In this document: piece after piece, positions 1 through 5,038 of the stretch
Layout: the number at the start of each line of letters is the position of its first letter
Numbering within the stretch: the first letter of the stretch is position 1
From: Ilumatobacteraceae bacterium
Lineage (GTDB): Bacteria; Actinomycetota; Acidimicrobiia; Acidimicrobiales; Ilumatobacteraceae
NCBI GenBank assembly: GCA_025464045.1
Contig: JAODBQ010000143.1
Location: 1-5,038, forward strand
Length of the DNA: 5,038 nucleotides
Direction: 5' to 3'
Notes under the pieces: model-generated
What the model was told of the DNA's origin: nothing
Databases searched by the model: none
What the model saw: the letters and a program-made list of their open reading frames with translations, nothing else
Program-made: the position numbers and the translations under genes

Positions 1-550
1 CGGCCACGATGTCGCGCTCGTCAGCCCCGGCGTCGGCGCGCCGGCCGCGGTGTCGTCGCTCGAGGTGCTCATCGCACTCGGCGCGACGTCGGTGATCGGC
101 TGCGGCGGTGCGGGCATCGTCCGTCCCGGCTTCGATCTGGGGCACGTCCTGGTGCCCACCGGCGCCGTGCGCGACGAGGGGACGAGCTACCACTACGCGC
201 CGCCCGACGCCGCCGTCTTCCCGCACCCGCGGGCGCTCGCGGCGATCGACGCCGTGCTGGCCGACGCCGGCGTGCCCCACGAGCACGGCCTGACGTGGAC
301 GACGGACGCCTTCTTCCGCGAGACGAGGGCGAAGGTGGCTCGCCGGCGCGAGCAGGGCTGCATCGCGGTGGACATGGAGGCCTCGGCGATGTTCGCCGCC
401 GCCGCGTTCCGCGGCATCGTGTACGGCCAGCTGCTCTACGCCGGTGACGACGTCAGCGCCAACGAGTGGGACCACCGCGACTGGGAGAAGCAGCAGAGCG
501 CCAGGGACCGGCTGCTCGACCTCGCGCTGGACGCCGTCATCCGGCTCTGA
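1..550 (+). CDS. Nucleoside phosphorylase family protein (PNP/UDP type), 5'-truncated by the window edge
   Basis: The frame is open from base 2, so the gene begins before the window; about 182 C-terminal residues are visible, ending at TGA 548-550. The first residues, GHDVALVSPGVGAPAA, then SSLEVLIALGAT, match the PNP/UDP family core in which a Gly-rich strand is followed by the helix that carries the family's L-E-x-L-I-x-L-G-A pattern. GCGGAG follows where family members have the GTxGA phosphate-binding turn. GAVRDEGTSYHY matches the family's 'avRxdGtSxxY' segment. AVDMEASAMFAAAA (bases about 364-405) is the hallmark Met-Glu motif that contacts the ribose. These enzymes cleave a nucleoside with phosphate to give base and pentose-1-phosphate in the cytoplasm. 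The later GDDVSANEWDHRDW segment resembles neither E. coli DeoD nor Udp closely, so the substrate (purine, uridine or another nucleoside-like compound) is undecided. The GTG at 50 is internal to the conserved fold and is not the start. The gene converges on manA. Confidence 0.87.
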   Translation, partial: GHDVALVSPGVGAPAAVSSLEVLIALGATSVIGCGGAGIVRPGFDLGHVLVPTGAVRDEGTSYHYAPPDAAVFPHPRALAAIDAVLADAGVPHEHGLTWTTDAFFRETRAKVARRREQGCIAVDMEASAMFAAAAFRGIVYGQLLYAGDDVSANEWDHRDWEKQQSARDRLLDLALDAVIRL

Positions 551-587
551 GCGCACCCGACCCCGCCCCCGCGCGGGTCGGGCTCAG
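547..587. terminator. Bidirectional terminator-like hairpin between convergent genes, containing both stop codons
   Basis: An 8-bp stem, CCCGACCC (556-563) with GGGTCGGG (575-582), encloses an 11-nt GC-rich loop. It is extended below by CTGAG (547-551) pairing with CTCAG (583-587), with four unpaired bases (552-555) on the left arm. The phosphorylase stop TGA (548-550) lies in the left arm. The manA stop (TCA on the plus strand, 584-586) lies in the right arm, so the two stop codons pair with each other. No T-run follows on either side, so it is not a textbook E. coli terminator; high-GC Actinobacteria often use such U-poor hairpins. Its position between convergent genes with a 33-bp gap supports a shared terminator role, which is an inference. 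Confidence 0.6.
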
Positions 588-1603
588 CGTTCCTCCACGC
601 GGAAGATGGTTGCCGGGCCGCCGAGGTCGATGCGCTCGCCGGGACCGAGGTAGACGGCGTCGCCGCGCTGCAGCGTGGCGGCGTCGCCGGCGGTGCACAG
701 CAACACCTCGCGACCGGTGGCGACGTGGGTGACGGGAACCTCGAGCTCCCAACGCCACAGCCGGAACGGCGTGTCCGGGGTGTCGTAGCGCCATCGTCCG
801 GAAGTGACCTCGGACGGGTGCACGACGGGGTCGGGCAGCGGCGTGAGATCGACCACGGCGAGCAGCTCGTCGACGTCGACGTGCTTGCTCGTCAACCCGC
901 CGCGGATCACGTTGTCGCTGCTGGCCATGATCTCCACGGCCGTGCCGAGCAGGTACGCGTGGAGGTTGCCGGCTTCGAGGAAGATCGCCTCGCCGGGTTG
1001 GAGCATGATCCGGTTGAGCAGCAGCGCGACGAGGACGCCACCGTCGCCCGGGTAGCGCCCAGCGATGCGCTGCACCCACGCCGGTGCGCCGTCCGGCAGA
1101 CGGTGCGGCCCGCCGGCCAGCGCCCAGTGCATGTACTCCCGCGGTCCCGCGCGCAGGTGCGTGGCGAGCTCGGTCCAACCCATCGACTCGAACCAGGCGA
1201 TCGACTCGTGGAACGGACGGAAGCCGCAGAGCGCCTCGAACGGGGTGAGCGCGCACAGCAGCTCCGGCTTCGCGGCCACGTCGCGGTAGATCCGGTCCGG
1301 CGCGTCCGGCGCGATGCCCGCCTGGTTCTCGCGCGCGAACCCCGTCTCGGCCTGTGCTGCCGTGGGATGGGTCTGCAACGACAGCGGCTCGGCCGCAGCG
1401 AGGACCTTCAGGAGGTAGGGGAGCTCACCGCTGATGGTGCGCAGTGGCTGTCCGTCCGCCGCGGTCGTGGTCGGCCCGGCCGGGTGCGTACCGAACCACA
1501 GCTCCGCCCACGGCTGCCCGTCCGACGGCAGGCCGAGGAGGGCCGGGATCGCGTTGAGGTCACCCCAGTCGTAGTGCTGCACGACGCCCGTGATCCGGTC
1601 CAC
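584..1603 (-). CDS. manA: Mannose-6-phosphate isomerase, class I (phosphomannose isomerase)
   Basis: The 339-residue product interconverts fructose-6-phosphate and mannose-6-phosphate in the cytoplasm. In Actinobacteria this feeds GDP-mannose for mannosylated lipids and glycans. Type I PMI landmarks occur in order: QHYDWG (residues 9-14), AELWFGTHP (33-41), PYLLKVLAA (62-70), LSLQTHP (74-80), KPELLCALTPFEALCGFRP (112-130), AGNLHAYLLG (211-220) and the RGGLTSKHVDVDEL stretch (234-247). By family analogy the zinc ligands are Gln77, His79, Glu114 and His215, and Arg234 is the conserved active-site arginine. All are present, so the enzyme should be active. It is shorter than the E. coli enzyme (about 390 residues), with the reduction apparently in the helical middle section. 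The start is GTG at 1603; the nearby ATG at 1607 is out of frame, and the fold begins within ten residues of the GTG. No Shine-Dalgarno sequence is visible. It lies 67 bp downstream of nucS on the same strand. Confidence 0.95.
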   Translation of the reverse strand: MDRITGVVQHYDWGDLNAIPALLGLPSDGQPWAELWFGTHPAGPTTTAADGQPLRTISGELPYLLKVLAAAEPLSLQTHPTAAQAETGFARENQAGIAPDAPDRIYRDVAAKPELLCALTPFEALCGFRPFHESIAWFESMGWTELATHLRAGPREYMHWALAGGPHRLPDGAPAWVQRIAGRYPGDGGVLVALLLNRIMLQPGEAIFLEAGNLHAYLLGTAVEIMASSDNVIRGGLTSKHVDVDELLAVVDLTPLPDPVVHPSEVTSGRWRYDTPDTPFRLWRWELEVPVTHVATGREVLLCTAGDAATLQRGDAVYLGPGERIDLGGPATIFRVEER

Positions 1604-1609
1604 GCATCG

Positions 1610-1618
1610 ACAGTACTG
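1610..1618 (-). promoter_or_regulatory. Possible -10 element / short palindrome just upstream of manA
   Basis: The 67-bp gap between nucS and manA contains the perfect 8-bp palindrome CAGTACTG (1611-1618). Read on the minus strand, TACTGT (1615-1610) resembles a TANNNT -10 hexamer and ends only 6 nt before the manA GTG. That spacing would place transcription initiation at or next to the start codon, consistent with a leaderless mRNA and with the absence of a Shine-Dalgarno sequence. No convincing -35 is visible, and an 8-bp palindrome can occur by chance. manA may instead simply be read through from nucS. Nothing else stands out in this gap. Confidence 0.22.
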
Positions 1619-1670
1619 GCAGGATCGAAACTCGGGCGTGAGCTCGGTGAACCTGTACGCCGCCTCGGCC

Positions 1671-2330
1671 TCAGAACAGCGTGAGGTCGTCGGGCCGCAT
1701 GCCGCGCAGCTCGTCGTAGTTCACCTCGACGACCCGGAACCCCCGGGCCTCGGCGAGCACCCGCGCCTGTGGTTTGACGACCTGGGCGACGAACACGCCG
1801 CGCACGTTGCCGAGCGACGAGTCCAGGCGCAGCCGCTCGATGTACCGCGCCAGCTGCTCGACACCGTCGATGTCGCCGCGGCGCTTGACCTCGATCGCCA
1901 CGAAGTGCCCGTCGGGATCGCGGCAGACGATGTCGATCGGACCGATCGCCGTCGGGTACTCGCGGCGGATCAACGTCAGCCCGATCTCGATCGCGTGCAC
2001 CGACGCGGCGAGCAGCTCCTGCAGGTGCGCCTCGACCCCGTCCTTCTGCAACCCGGGGTCATCGCCGAGCGCGTGGCTCGAATCGCTGAGCACGTCGAGC
2101 AGGTGGATCGTGATCTCCTCACCCTTGGGGTTGCTGACGATCCAGCTGTCGCCGCGGTCGACGAGCGTGTTCGGGGCGTTCATCCAGTTGAGCGGCTTGT
2201 ACGCCCCGCCGTCGGCATGGATCGCCACGCAACCGTCGGCCTTGACCATGATCAGTCGGACGGCCTCCGGCAGGTGGGCTTCCAACCGGCCGCGGTAGTC
2301 GACGGTGCACCGGGCAACGACGAGACGCAT
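1671..2330 (-). CDS. nucS: Mismatch-specific endonuclease NucS/EndoMS
   Basis: The 219-residue product matches the usual actinobacterial NucS length of about 220. NucS dimers recognise mispaired bases (G-T, G-G, T-T in characterised members) and cut both strands, providing non-canonical mismatch repair in organisms lacking MutS/MutL. The N-terminal DNA-binding domain shows MRLVVARCTVDYRGRLEAHL, VKADGCVAIHADGGAYKPLNWM (residues 29-50) and DSWIVSNPKGEEI (61-73). The C-terminal RecB-like nuclease domain has GPIDIVCRD then FVAIEVKRRG; the D-(x)13-E-x-K catalytic set is Asp133, Glu147 and Lys149. VEQLARYIERL and VRGVFVAQVVKPQAR follow as expected. The protein ends in DDLTLF, resembling the C-terminal tail that binds the beta sliding clamp in studied actinobacterial EndoMS. 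ATG 2330 is the natural start, matching the family N-terminus. It begins 3 bp after the upstream kinase stop and has no Shine-Dalgarno, which suggests translational coupling within one transcript. Confidence 0.96.
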   Translation of the reverse strand: MRLVVARCTVDYRGRLEAHLPEAVRLIMVKADGCVAIHADGGAYKPLNWMNAPNTLVDRGDSWIVSNPKGEEITIHLLDVLSDSSHALGDDPGLQKDGVEAHLQELLAASVHAIEIGLTLIRREYPTAIGPIDIVCRDPDGHFVAIEVKRRGDIDGVEQLARYIERLRLDSSLGNVRGVFVAQVVKPQARVLAEARGFRVVEVNYDELRGMRPDDLTLF

Positions 2331-2333
2331 GCG

Positions 2334-3926
2334 TCAGCGGCCAACCTGGTCGCGCATCCGCTTCTGGATCGTGCGCCGTCGGGCCTGCAGGTCGCTGTAG
2401 GTCAGCTGGTCGGTGCGGGAGTCGACGCCGAAGCTCGCCTTGACGCCGTCCATGTCGATCTGGACGCTGTTGGGATCGATGCCGAGCTCCTTGCCGAGGC
2501 GTTCGCCATGGCGCTCGGTGAACATCATCGAGATCGTCGCGATCTCGGCGAGCAGGTCGAGATCCGGGGCGAGGCGGGCGATCGCGCCGTCGAGGAACAC
2601 CATGTTCTTGACGTAGAGCATCAGCTCCTTGGGCATCCGTGCCCCGTAGCCGAGCAGCGCCTTGACCACTCGCTGCACCTCGGCGATCAGCTCCTCGCCG
2701 GTGAGCGAGGTCGGGTCGACCGGGGGCTGGTCGAGGCGGAGGTCGCGGATCACGGCATCCAGGTCGGTGTCGGGCGGGAGCGCCCCGAGATCGCGCATCG
2801 CCGCCATCTGGCCCTTGACGTCGTTGGCGATGGCGCCGACCATCATCCGCAGGAACGCGAGTCGGCGCTCCTCGCTGAGCCGGCCGACGATGCCGAAGTC
2901 GAGCAGGGCGGTACGGCCGTCGGGCAGCACGAACAGGTTGCCGCCGTGCAGGTCGCCGTGGAACACGCCGTAGACCATCGCCCCCTCCATCAACGCCACC
3001 ATCGCCGTCCGCACGACGGCCTTGGTGTCGATGCCCGCGTTCTTCATCCCGGCGACGTCGTCGAAGTTGAACCCGCGCAGCCGCTCCATCACGAGGACGC
3101 GCCGCGTCACCAACGTCGGGTGGGGGCGGGGCACGACGTAGCCGGTCTGGCCGAGCTCGGTCAGCATCGCCGCGATGTCGACCATGTTCGCCGCTTCCAT
3201 CCGGAAGTCGAGCTCCTCGACGATCGTCTCGGCGAACAGCTCGACGAGTGCGGGAGGGTTGGCCAGCGACGCGATCGGGATCCGTCCGACGAGGAACGGC
3301 GCGATCCACGACATCACCCGCAGGTCCTTGTGCACCAGCCGGTCGACCGCGGCGCGCTGCACCTTGACGACGACCTCTTCACCCGAGCGCAAGGTGGCAG
3401 CGTGCACCTGAGCGATCGACGCCGCGGCGAGCGGCGTGGTCTCGAACGTCGAGAACACGTCCTCCAACCGGGCACCGAGATCCGACTCGACGACCTGGCG
3501 GACGGTCTCGAACGGCTCCGCAGGCACCTGGTCCCGGCACAGCTTGAACTCGGTGACGAGCTCCGGCGGGAACAGCCCCTCGCCGCTGGAGATGATCTGC
3601 CCGAGCTTGATGTAGGTCGGCCCCAACCGTTCGGCGGCCTTGCGCAGGCGCAGCGAGACATCGGCCCGGCTGGCCTCCGACGAGGCGAAGCGCTTGCGCC
3701 GCTTGCGGATCACCCATGGCAGCAGTGCGCCGCCGAGCGTGCGCACGACCGAGATCACCCGCACACCAGGCGGGATCTTGGTCGGCTTGGTGAGGCTCGG
3801 GACCTCCGCTCGTGCCGCGGCGCGCAGTCGCTCGGCGAGTGGCAGCCAGCGGATCCGGTCGCGCTCGAGCGTCCATGGCCCTTCGTCGCTGAAGGCGCCC
3901 CATTCGCAGTCGGCCGCACGAGTCAC
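2334..3926 (-). CDS. ABC1/AarF/UbiB-family atypical protein kinase-like protein
   Basis: The GTG at 3926 gives 530 residues. Family motifs occur in order: ERLGPTYIKLGQIISS (residues 99-114) is the KxGQ motif; PLAAASIAQVHAATL (165-179) is the Ala-rich nucleotide loop that replaces the usual Gly-rich loop; VVKVQR with Lys188; EELDFRMEAAN (237-247); HGDLHGGN (323-330) is the catalytic loop with Asp325; LLDFG (341-345) is the metal-binding DFG with Asp343. UbiB/COQ8 relatives act in quinone biosynthesis and lipid handling as ATPases rather than conventional protein kinases; the substrate of actinobacterial members is generally unknown. I see no clear C-terminal transmembrane pair; a basic stretch, IRKRRKR, lies at about 73-79. 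The same frame stays open far upstream, antisense to the crotonase gene, but homology ends near the N-terminus. GTG 3926 is the closest usable start before that overlap; a GTG about 54 codons further in is an alternative. The gene is followed by nucS after 3 bp. Confidence 0.92.
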   Translation of the reverse strand: MTRAADCEWGAFSDEGPWTLERDRIRWLPLAERLRAAARAEVPSLTKPTKIPPGVRVISVVRTLGGALLPWVIRKRRKRFASSEASRADVSLRLRKAAERLGPTYIKLGQIISSGEGLFPPELVTEFKLCRDQVPAEPFETVRQVVESDLGARLEDVFSTFETTPLAAASIAQVHAATLRSGEEVVVKVQRAAVDRLVHKDLRVMSWIAPFLVGRIPIASLANPPALVELFAETIVEELDFRMEAANMVDIAAMLTELGQTGYVVPRPHPTLVTRRVLVMERLRGFNFDDVAGMKNAGIDTKAVVRTAMVALMEGAMVYGVFHGDLHGGNLFVLPDGRTALLDFGIVGRLSEERRLAFLRMMVGAIANDVKGQMAAMRDLGALPPDTDLDAVIRDLRLDQPPVDPTSLTGEELIAEVQRVVKALLGYGARMPKELMLYVKNMVFLDGAIARLAPDLDLLAEIATISMMFTERHGERLGKELGIDPNSVQIDMDGVKASFGVDSRTDQLTYSDLQARRRTIQKRMRDQVGR

Positions 3927-4031
3927 CTGGGCATGATCGCAGCAACGCGGGGCTGATCGAAACGTCCTCCGGGGTGCAACCCCGCGGACCCCGCTTCGCG
4001 AATCGGCCGGACGCAGTGATACGACCGCACG
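3927..4031. promoter_or_regulatory. Divergent intergenic region with a perfect hairpin
   Basis: This 105-bp region separates the divergent kinase-nucS-manA cluster from the crotonase gene, so it should carry promoters for both. The clearest structure is the perfect inverted repeat CGGGGT (3970-3975) / ACCCCG (3979-3984) around a 3-nt GCA loop. CGCGGGG (3946-3952) can alternatively pair with CCCCGCG (3980-3986), giving two mutually exclusive folds. On the plus strand GTGATACG (about 4016-4023) lies roughly 8 bp before the crotonase ATG and could be a weak -10 for a leaderless message. I see no convincing -35 boxes, and no Shine-Dalgarno precedes either start codon. A regulatory role is an inference from position. 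Confidence 0.4.
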
Positions 4032-4832
4032 ATGAGCACCAACGATGTCCGCTACGAAGTCGGTGACGACGGTGTCGCCACCCTCACCCTGAACCGTCCC
4101 GAGGTGATGAACGCCATCCGTCCCGGGATGAGCGTGGAGATCCTCGAGGCGGTGGCCGACGTGCGCACCAACGACGCGGTCCGCTGCCTGTTGATCACGG
4201 GCGAGGGACGCGGGTTCTGCGCCGGCGACGACTTCCAGGCGATCTTCCTCGACGAGAACCGCGCCAACCGCAGGATCGAGCGACAGGTCAACCGGGTCAA
4301 GCACGGCGAGACCTCGCTCGACGTGATCTTCGCCCTGGAGAAGCCGACGATCGCCGCGGTCAACGGAGCCGCGGTCGGCTACGGCATGGACATCGCGCTC
4401 TACTGCGACATCCGCATCGCCTCCGACCGGGCCAAGTTCGGTTGGTTCTTCGTGCGCCGCGGCGTGATGGGCACGATCGGCGGCACGTTCATCCTCCGCC
4501 AGCTCGTCGGGTTGTCGAAGGCCTTCGAGCTGACGCTCACCGGCGATCAGGTCGACGCCGCGGAGGCGTTGCGGATCGGGCGGGACACGAAGGTCGAGCC
4601 CCAGGACTCGCTGCTCGACGAGGCACACGCGCTCGCCCGCAAGCTCGCCAGTGGACCGCCGCTCGCCCAGCAGGCCGTCAAGCGCGCGATGCACAAGGGG
4701 TTCCAGATGGAGTGGCAGACGCTCGGCGAGTACCAGCAGGCGCTCGGCGACGTGCTCTGGGAGACCGCCGACCACATGGAGGGCGTGCACTCGTTCACGG
4801 AGAAGCGCGAACCGAGGTTCACCGGGAGGTAG
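4032..4832 (+). CDS. Crotonase-fold protein (enoyl-CoA hydratase/isomerase family), exact reaction unclear
   Basis: The 266-residue product has the full length of a single-domain crotonase. Landmarks are VATLTLNRPEVMNAI (residues 15-29), CLLITGEGRGFCAGDDF (52-68), EKPTIAAVNGAAVGYGMDIALYCDIRIAS (103-131), AKFGWFFVRRGVMGTIGGTFILRQLVG (134-160), AFELTLTGDQVDAAEALRIG (164-183) and ASGPPLAQQAVKRAM (206-220). The oxyanion hole is expected around Gly65 and Gly116, so CoA-thioester binding is well supported. In a by-eye alignment to hydratases, the two catalytic glutamates of rat mitochondrial hydratase (Glu144, Glu164) correspond to Asp120 and Phe140. A standard hydratase reaction is therefore doubtful; an isomerase, hydrolase or other crotonase activity is possible. 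The C-terminus (EWQTLGEYQQALGDVLWETADHMEGVHSFTEKREPRF) is the normal trimerisation tail. ATG 4032 fits the family start, and no Shine-Dalgarno is seen. The gene diverges from the kinase and appears monocistronic. Confidence 0.93.
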   Translation: MSTNDVRYEVGDDGVATLTLNRPEVMNAIRPGMSVEILEAVADVRTNDAVRCLLITGEGRGFCAGDDFQAIFLDENRANRRIERQVNRVKHGETSLDVIFALEKPTIAAVNGAAVGYGMDIALYCDIRIASDRAKFGWFFVRRGVMGTIGGTFILRQLVGLSKAFELTLTGDQVDAAEALRIGRDTKVEPQDSLLDEAHALARKLASGPPLAQQAVKRAMHKGFQMEWQTLGEYQQALGDVLWETADHMEGVHSFTEKREPRFTGR

Positions 4833-4859
4833 TCGGTCGCCGAGCCAGGGGCGGCCGAT
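4832..4859 (+). terminator. Terminator-like hairpin after the crotonase gene
   Basis: A 10-bp stem forms between 4832-4841 (GTCGGTCGCC) and 4850-4859 (GGCGGCCGAT), with two G-U wobbles and an 8-nt loop. It starts at the last base of the TAG stop codon (4830-4832). No T-run follows, so termination efficiency is uncertain, but its position directly behind the stop and ahead of a candidate promoter fits the end of a transcription unit. Confidence 0.5.
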
Positions 4860-4869
4860 CGTGCGTGGC

Positions 4870-4875
4870 TACCAT
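4870..4875 (+). promoter_or_regulatory. Candidate -10 element for the gene starting at 4920
   Basis: TACCAT matches the TANNNT form of a sigma70/SigA-type -10. It lies after the terminator-like hairpin and 44 bp before the ATG at 4920, predicting a 5' leader of roughly 35-40 nt. No recognisable -35 lies at the expected distance, so the call rests on the hexamer and its position. Confidence 0.3.
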
Positions 4876-4919
4876 CGTTTCCCATCCGGCGTCGGCCGGC
4901 CGCAACTTGGGGGCAGGAG

Positions 4920-5038
4920 ATGACCGACAGCGCAGAGCGCACCGTGGAGACGGGCACCCTCGCGTCCGGGACGGCGGAGCCGATCGCCGCGGACGTGGCT
5001 GTCCCGGTAGCGGACTCGCACACCGAGATCGTCAACGT
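4920..5038 (+). CDS. N-terminus of an unidentified protein, truncated by the window edge
   Basis: An open frame starts at ATG 4920 and runs off the right edge, showing 39 residues beginning MTDSAERTVETGTLASG and ending SHTEIVN. The visible part is rich in Ala, Val, Thr, Ser and Glu, with several acidic and few basic residues and no hydrophobic stretch. It looks like a flexible cytoplasmic N-terminal tail rather than a signal peptide or membrane segment. I do not recognise the family. AGGAG (4915-4919) directly abuts the ATG, with no spacer, while a run of five Gs (4909-4913) sits at a more usual distance and may do the ribosome contact. A GTG at 4944 is an alternative start. The upstream hairpin and candidate -10 suggest it begins its own transcription unit. 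Confidence 0.55.
   Translation, partial: MTDSAERTVETGTLASGTAEPIAADVAVPVADSHTEIVN

Noticed and set aside
537..1256. A 239-codon minus-strand frame overlapping manA in another frame
   Set aside because: It is extremely Arg/Ala/Pro-rich and is an out-of-frame shadow of manA.
725..1684. A 319-codon plus-strand open frame antisense to manA
   Set aside because: It is Arg-, Val- and Glu-rich with no motif and lies entirely opposite a convincing manA carrying intact zinc ligands.
2119..3309. A 396-codon minus-strand frame overlapping the kinase and nucS
   Set aside because: It is Arg/Pro-rich out-of-frame translation of two well-supported genes with no domain of its own.
3923..3934. A three-codon minus-strand mini-ORF (ATG CCC AGG TGA) whose stop overlaps the kinase GTG
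   Set aside because: It could act as a minimal upstream ORF, but a 12-base pattern is easily a chance match and it has no Shine-Dalgarno.
1590..3956. A 788-codon plus-strand open frame antisense to nucS and the ABC1 kinase
   Set aside because: The translation is rich in His, Asp, Arg, Val and Leu with no recognisable domain, and it lies opposite two genes with clear family motifs. Long antisense frames are a usual by-product of high GC and biased codons.
3927..4790. An upstream extension of the kinase reading frame, about 288 more codons to an ATG at 4790
   Set aside because: The extension runs antisense to the conserved crotonase gene and shows no kinase-family similarity. The frame is open because of composition.
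4547..5035. A 162-codon minus-strand frame across the crotonase end and the right-edge gene
   Set aside because: It is Ser/Ala-rich without motifs and spans the terminator-like hairpin and the end of a clear crotonase gene.
1..5038. Defence system, mobile element, CRISPR array, tRNA or rRNA
   Set aside because: I saw no repeat array, transposase, integrase, terminal inverted repeats or RNA-gene structure. The only nuclease gene, nucS, is a housekeeping mismatch-repair enzyme.

Overview
This is a GC-rich, densely coded bacterial window. The strongest taxonomic pointer is an intact nucS/endoMS gene, the mismatch endonuclease that replaces MutS/MutL in most Actinobacteria. High GC, GTG starts, start codons without Shine-Dalgarno sequences and ABC1-kinase and crotonase genes nearby also fit Actinomycetota. 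A deep lineage such as Acidimicrobiia is possible, but that is an inference and not proven here.

Layout. (1) The left edge (1-550, +) holds the C-terminal part of a nucleoside-phosphorylase-family protein. (2) It converges on a three-gene minus-strand cluster, read right to left: an ABC1/AarF/UbiB-family atypical kinase (3926-2334), nucS (2330-1671) and manA, class I mannose-6-phosphate isomerase (1603-584). The kinase and nucS are only 3 bp apart; nucS and manA are 67 bp apart. A strong hairpin between the two convergent units contains both stop codons in its arms and is probably a shared bidirectional terminator. (3) A 105-bp divergent intergenic region (3927-4031) separates the kinase from a plus-strand crotonase (enoyl-CoA hydratase/isomerase family) gene (4032-4832). 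That gene ends in another GC-rich hairpin. (4) A new plus-strand gene begins at 4920 behind a candidate -10 element and runs off the right edge; its product is not recognisable from 39 residues.

The genes are mainly housekeeping: nucleoside salvage, mannose-phosphate/sugar-nucleotide supply, replication-error correction, a membrane/quinone-associated kinase family, and acyl-CoA metabolism. I see no tRNA or rRNA gene, CRISPR array, insertion sequence, phage gene or other mobile element, and no convincing novel multi-gene system. The points most worth a second look are the crotonase, which seems to lack both canonical catalytic glutamates, the close kinase-nucS linkage, the shared hairpin with paired stop codons, and the general absence of Shine-Dalgarno sequences.
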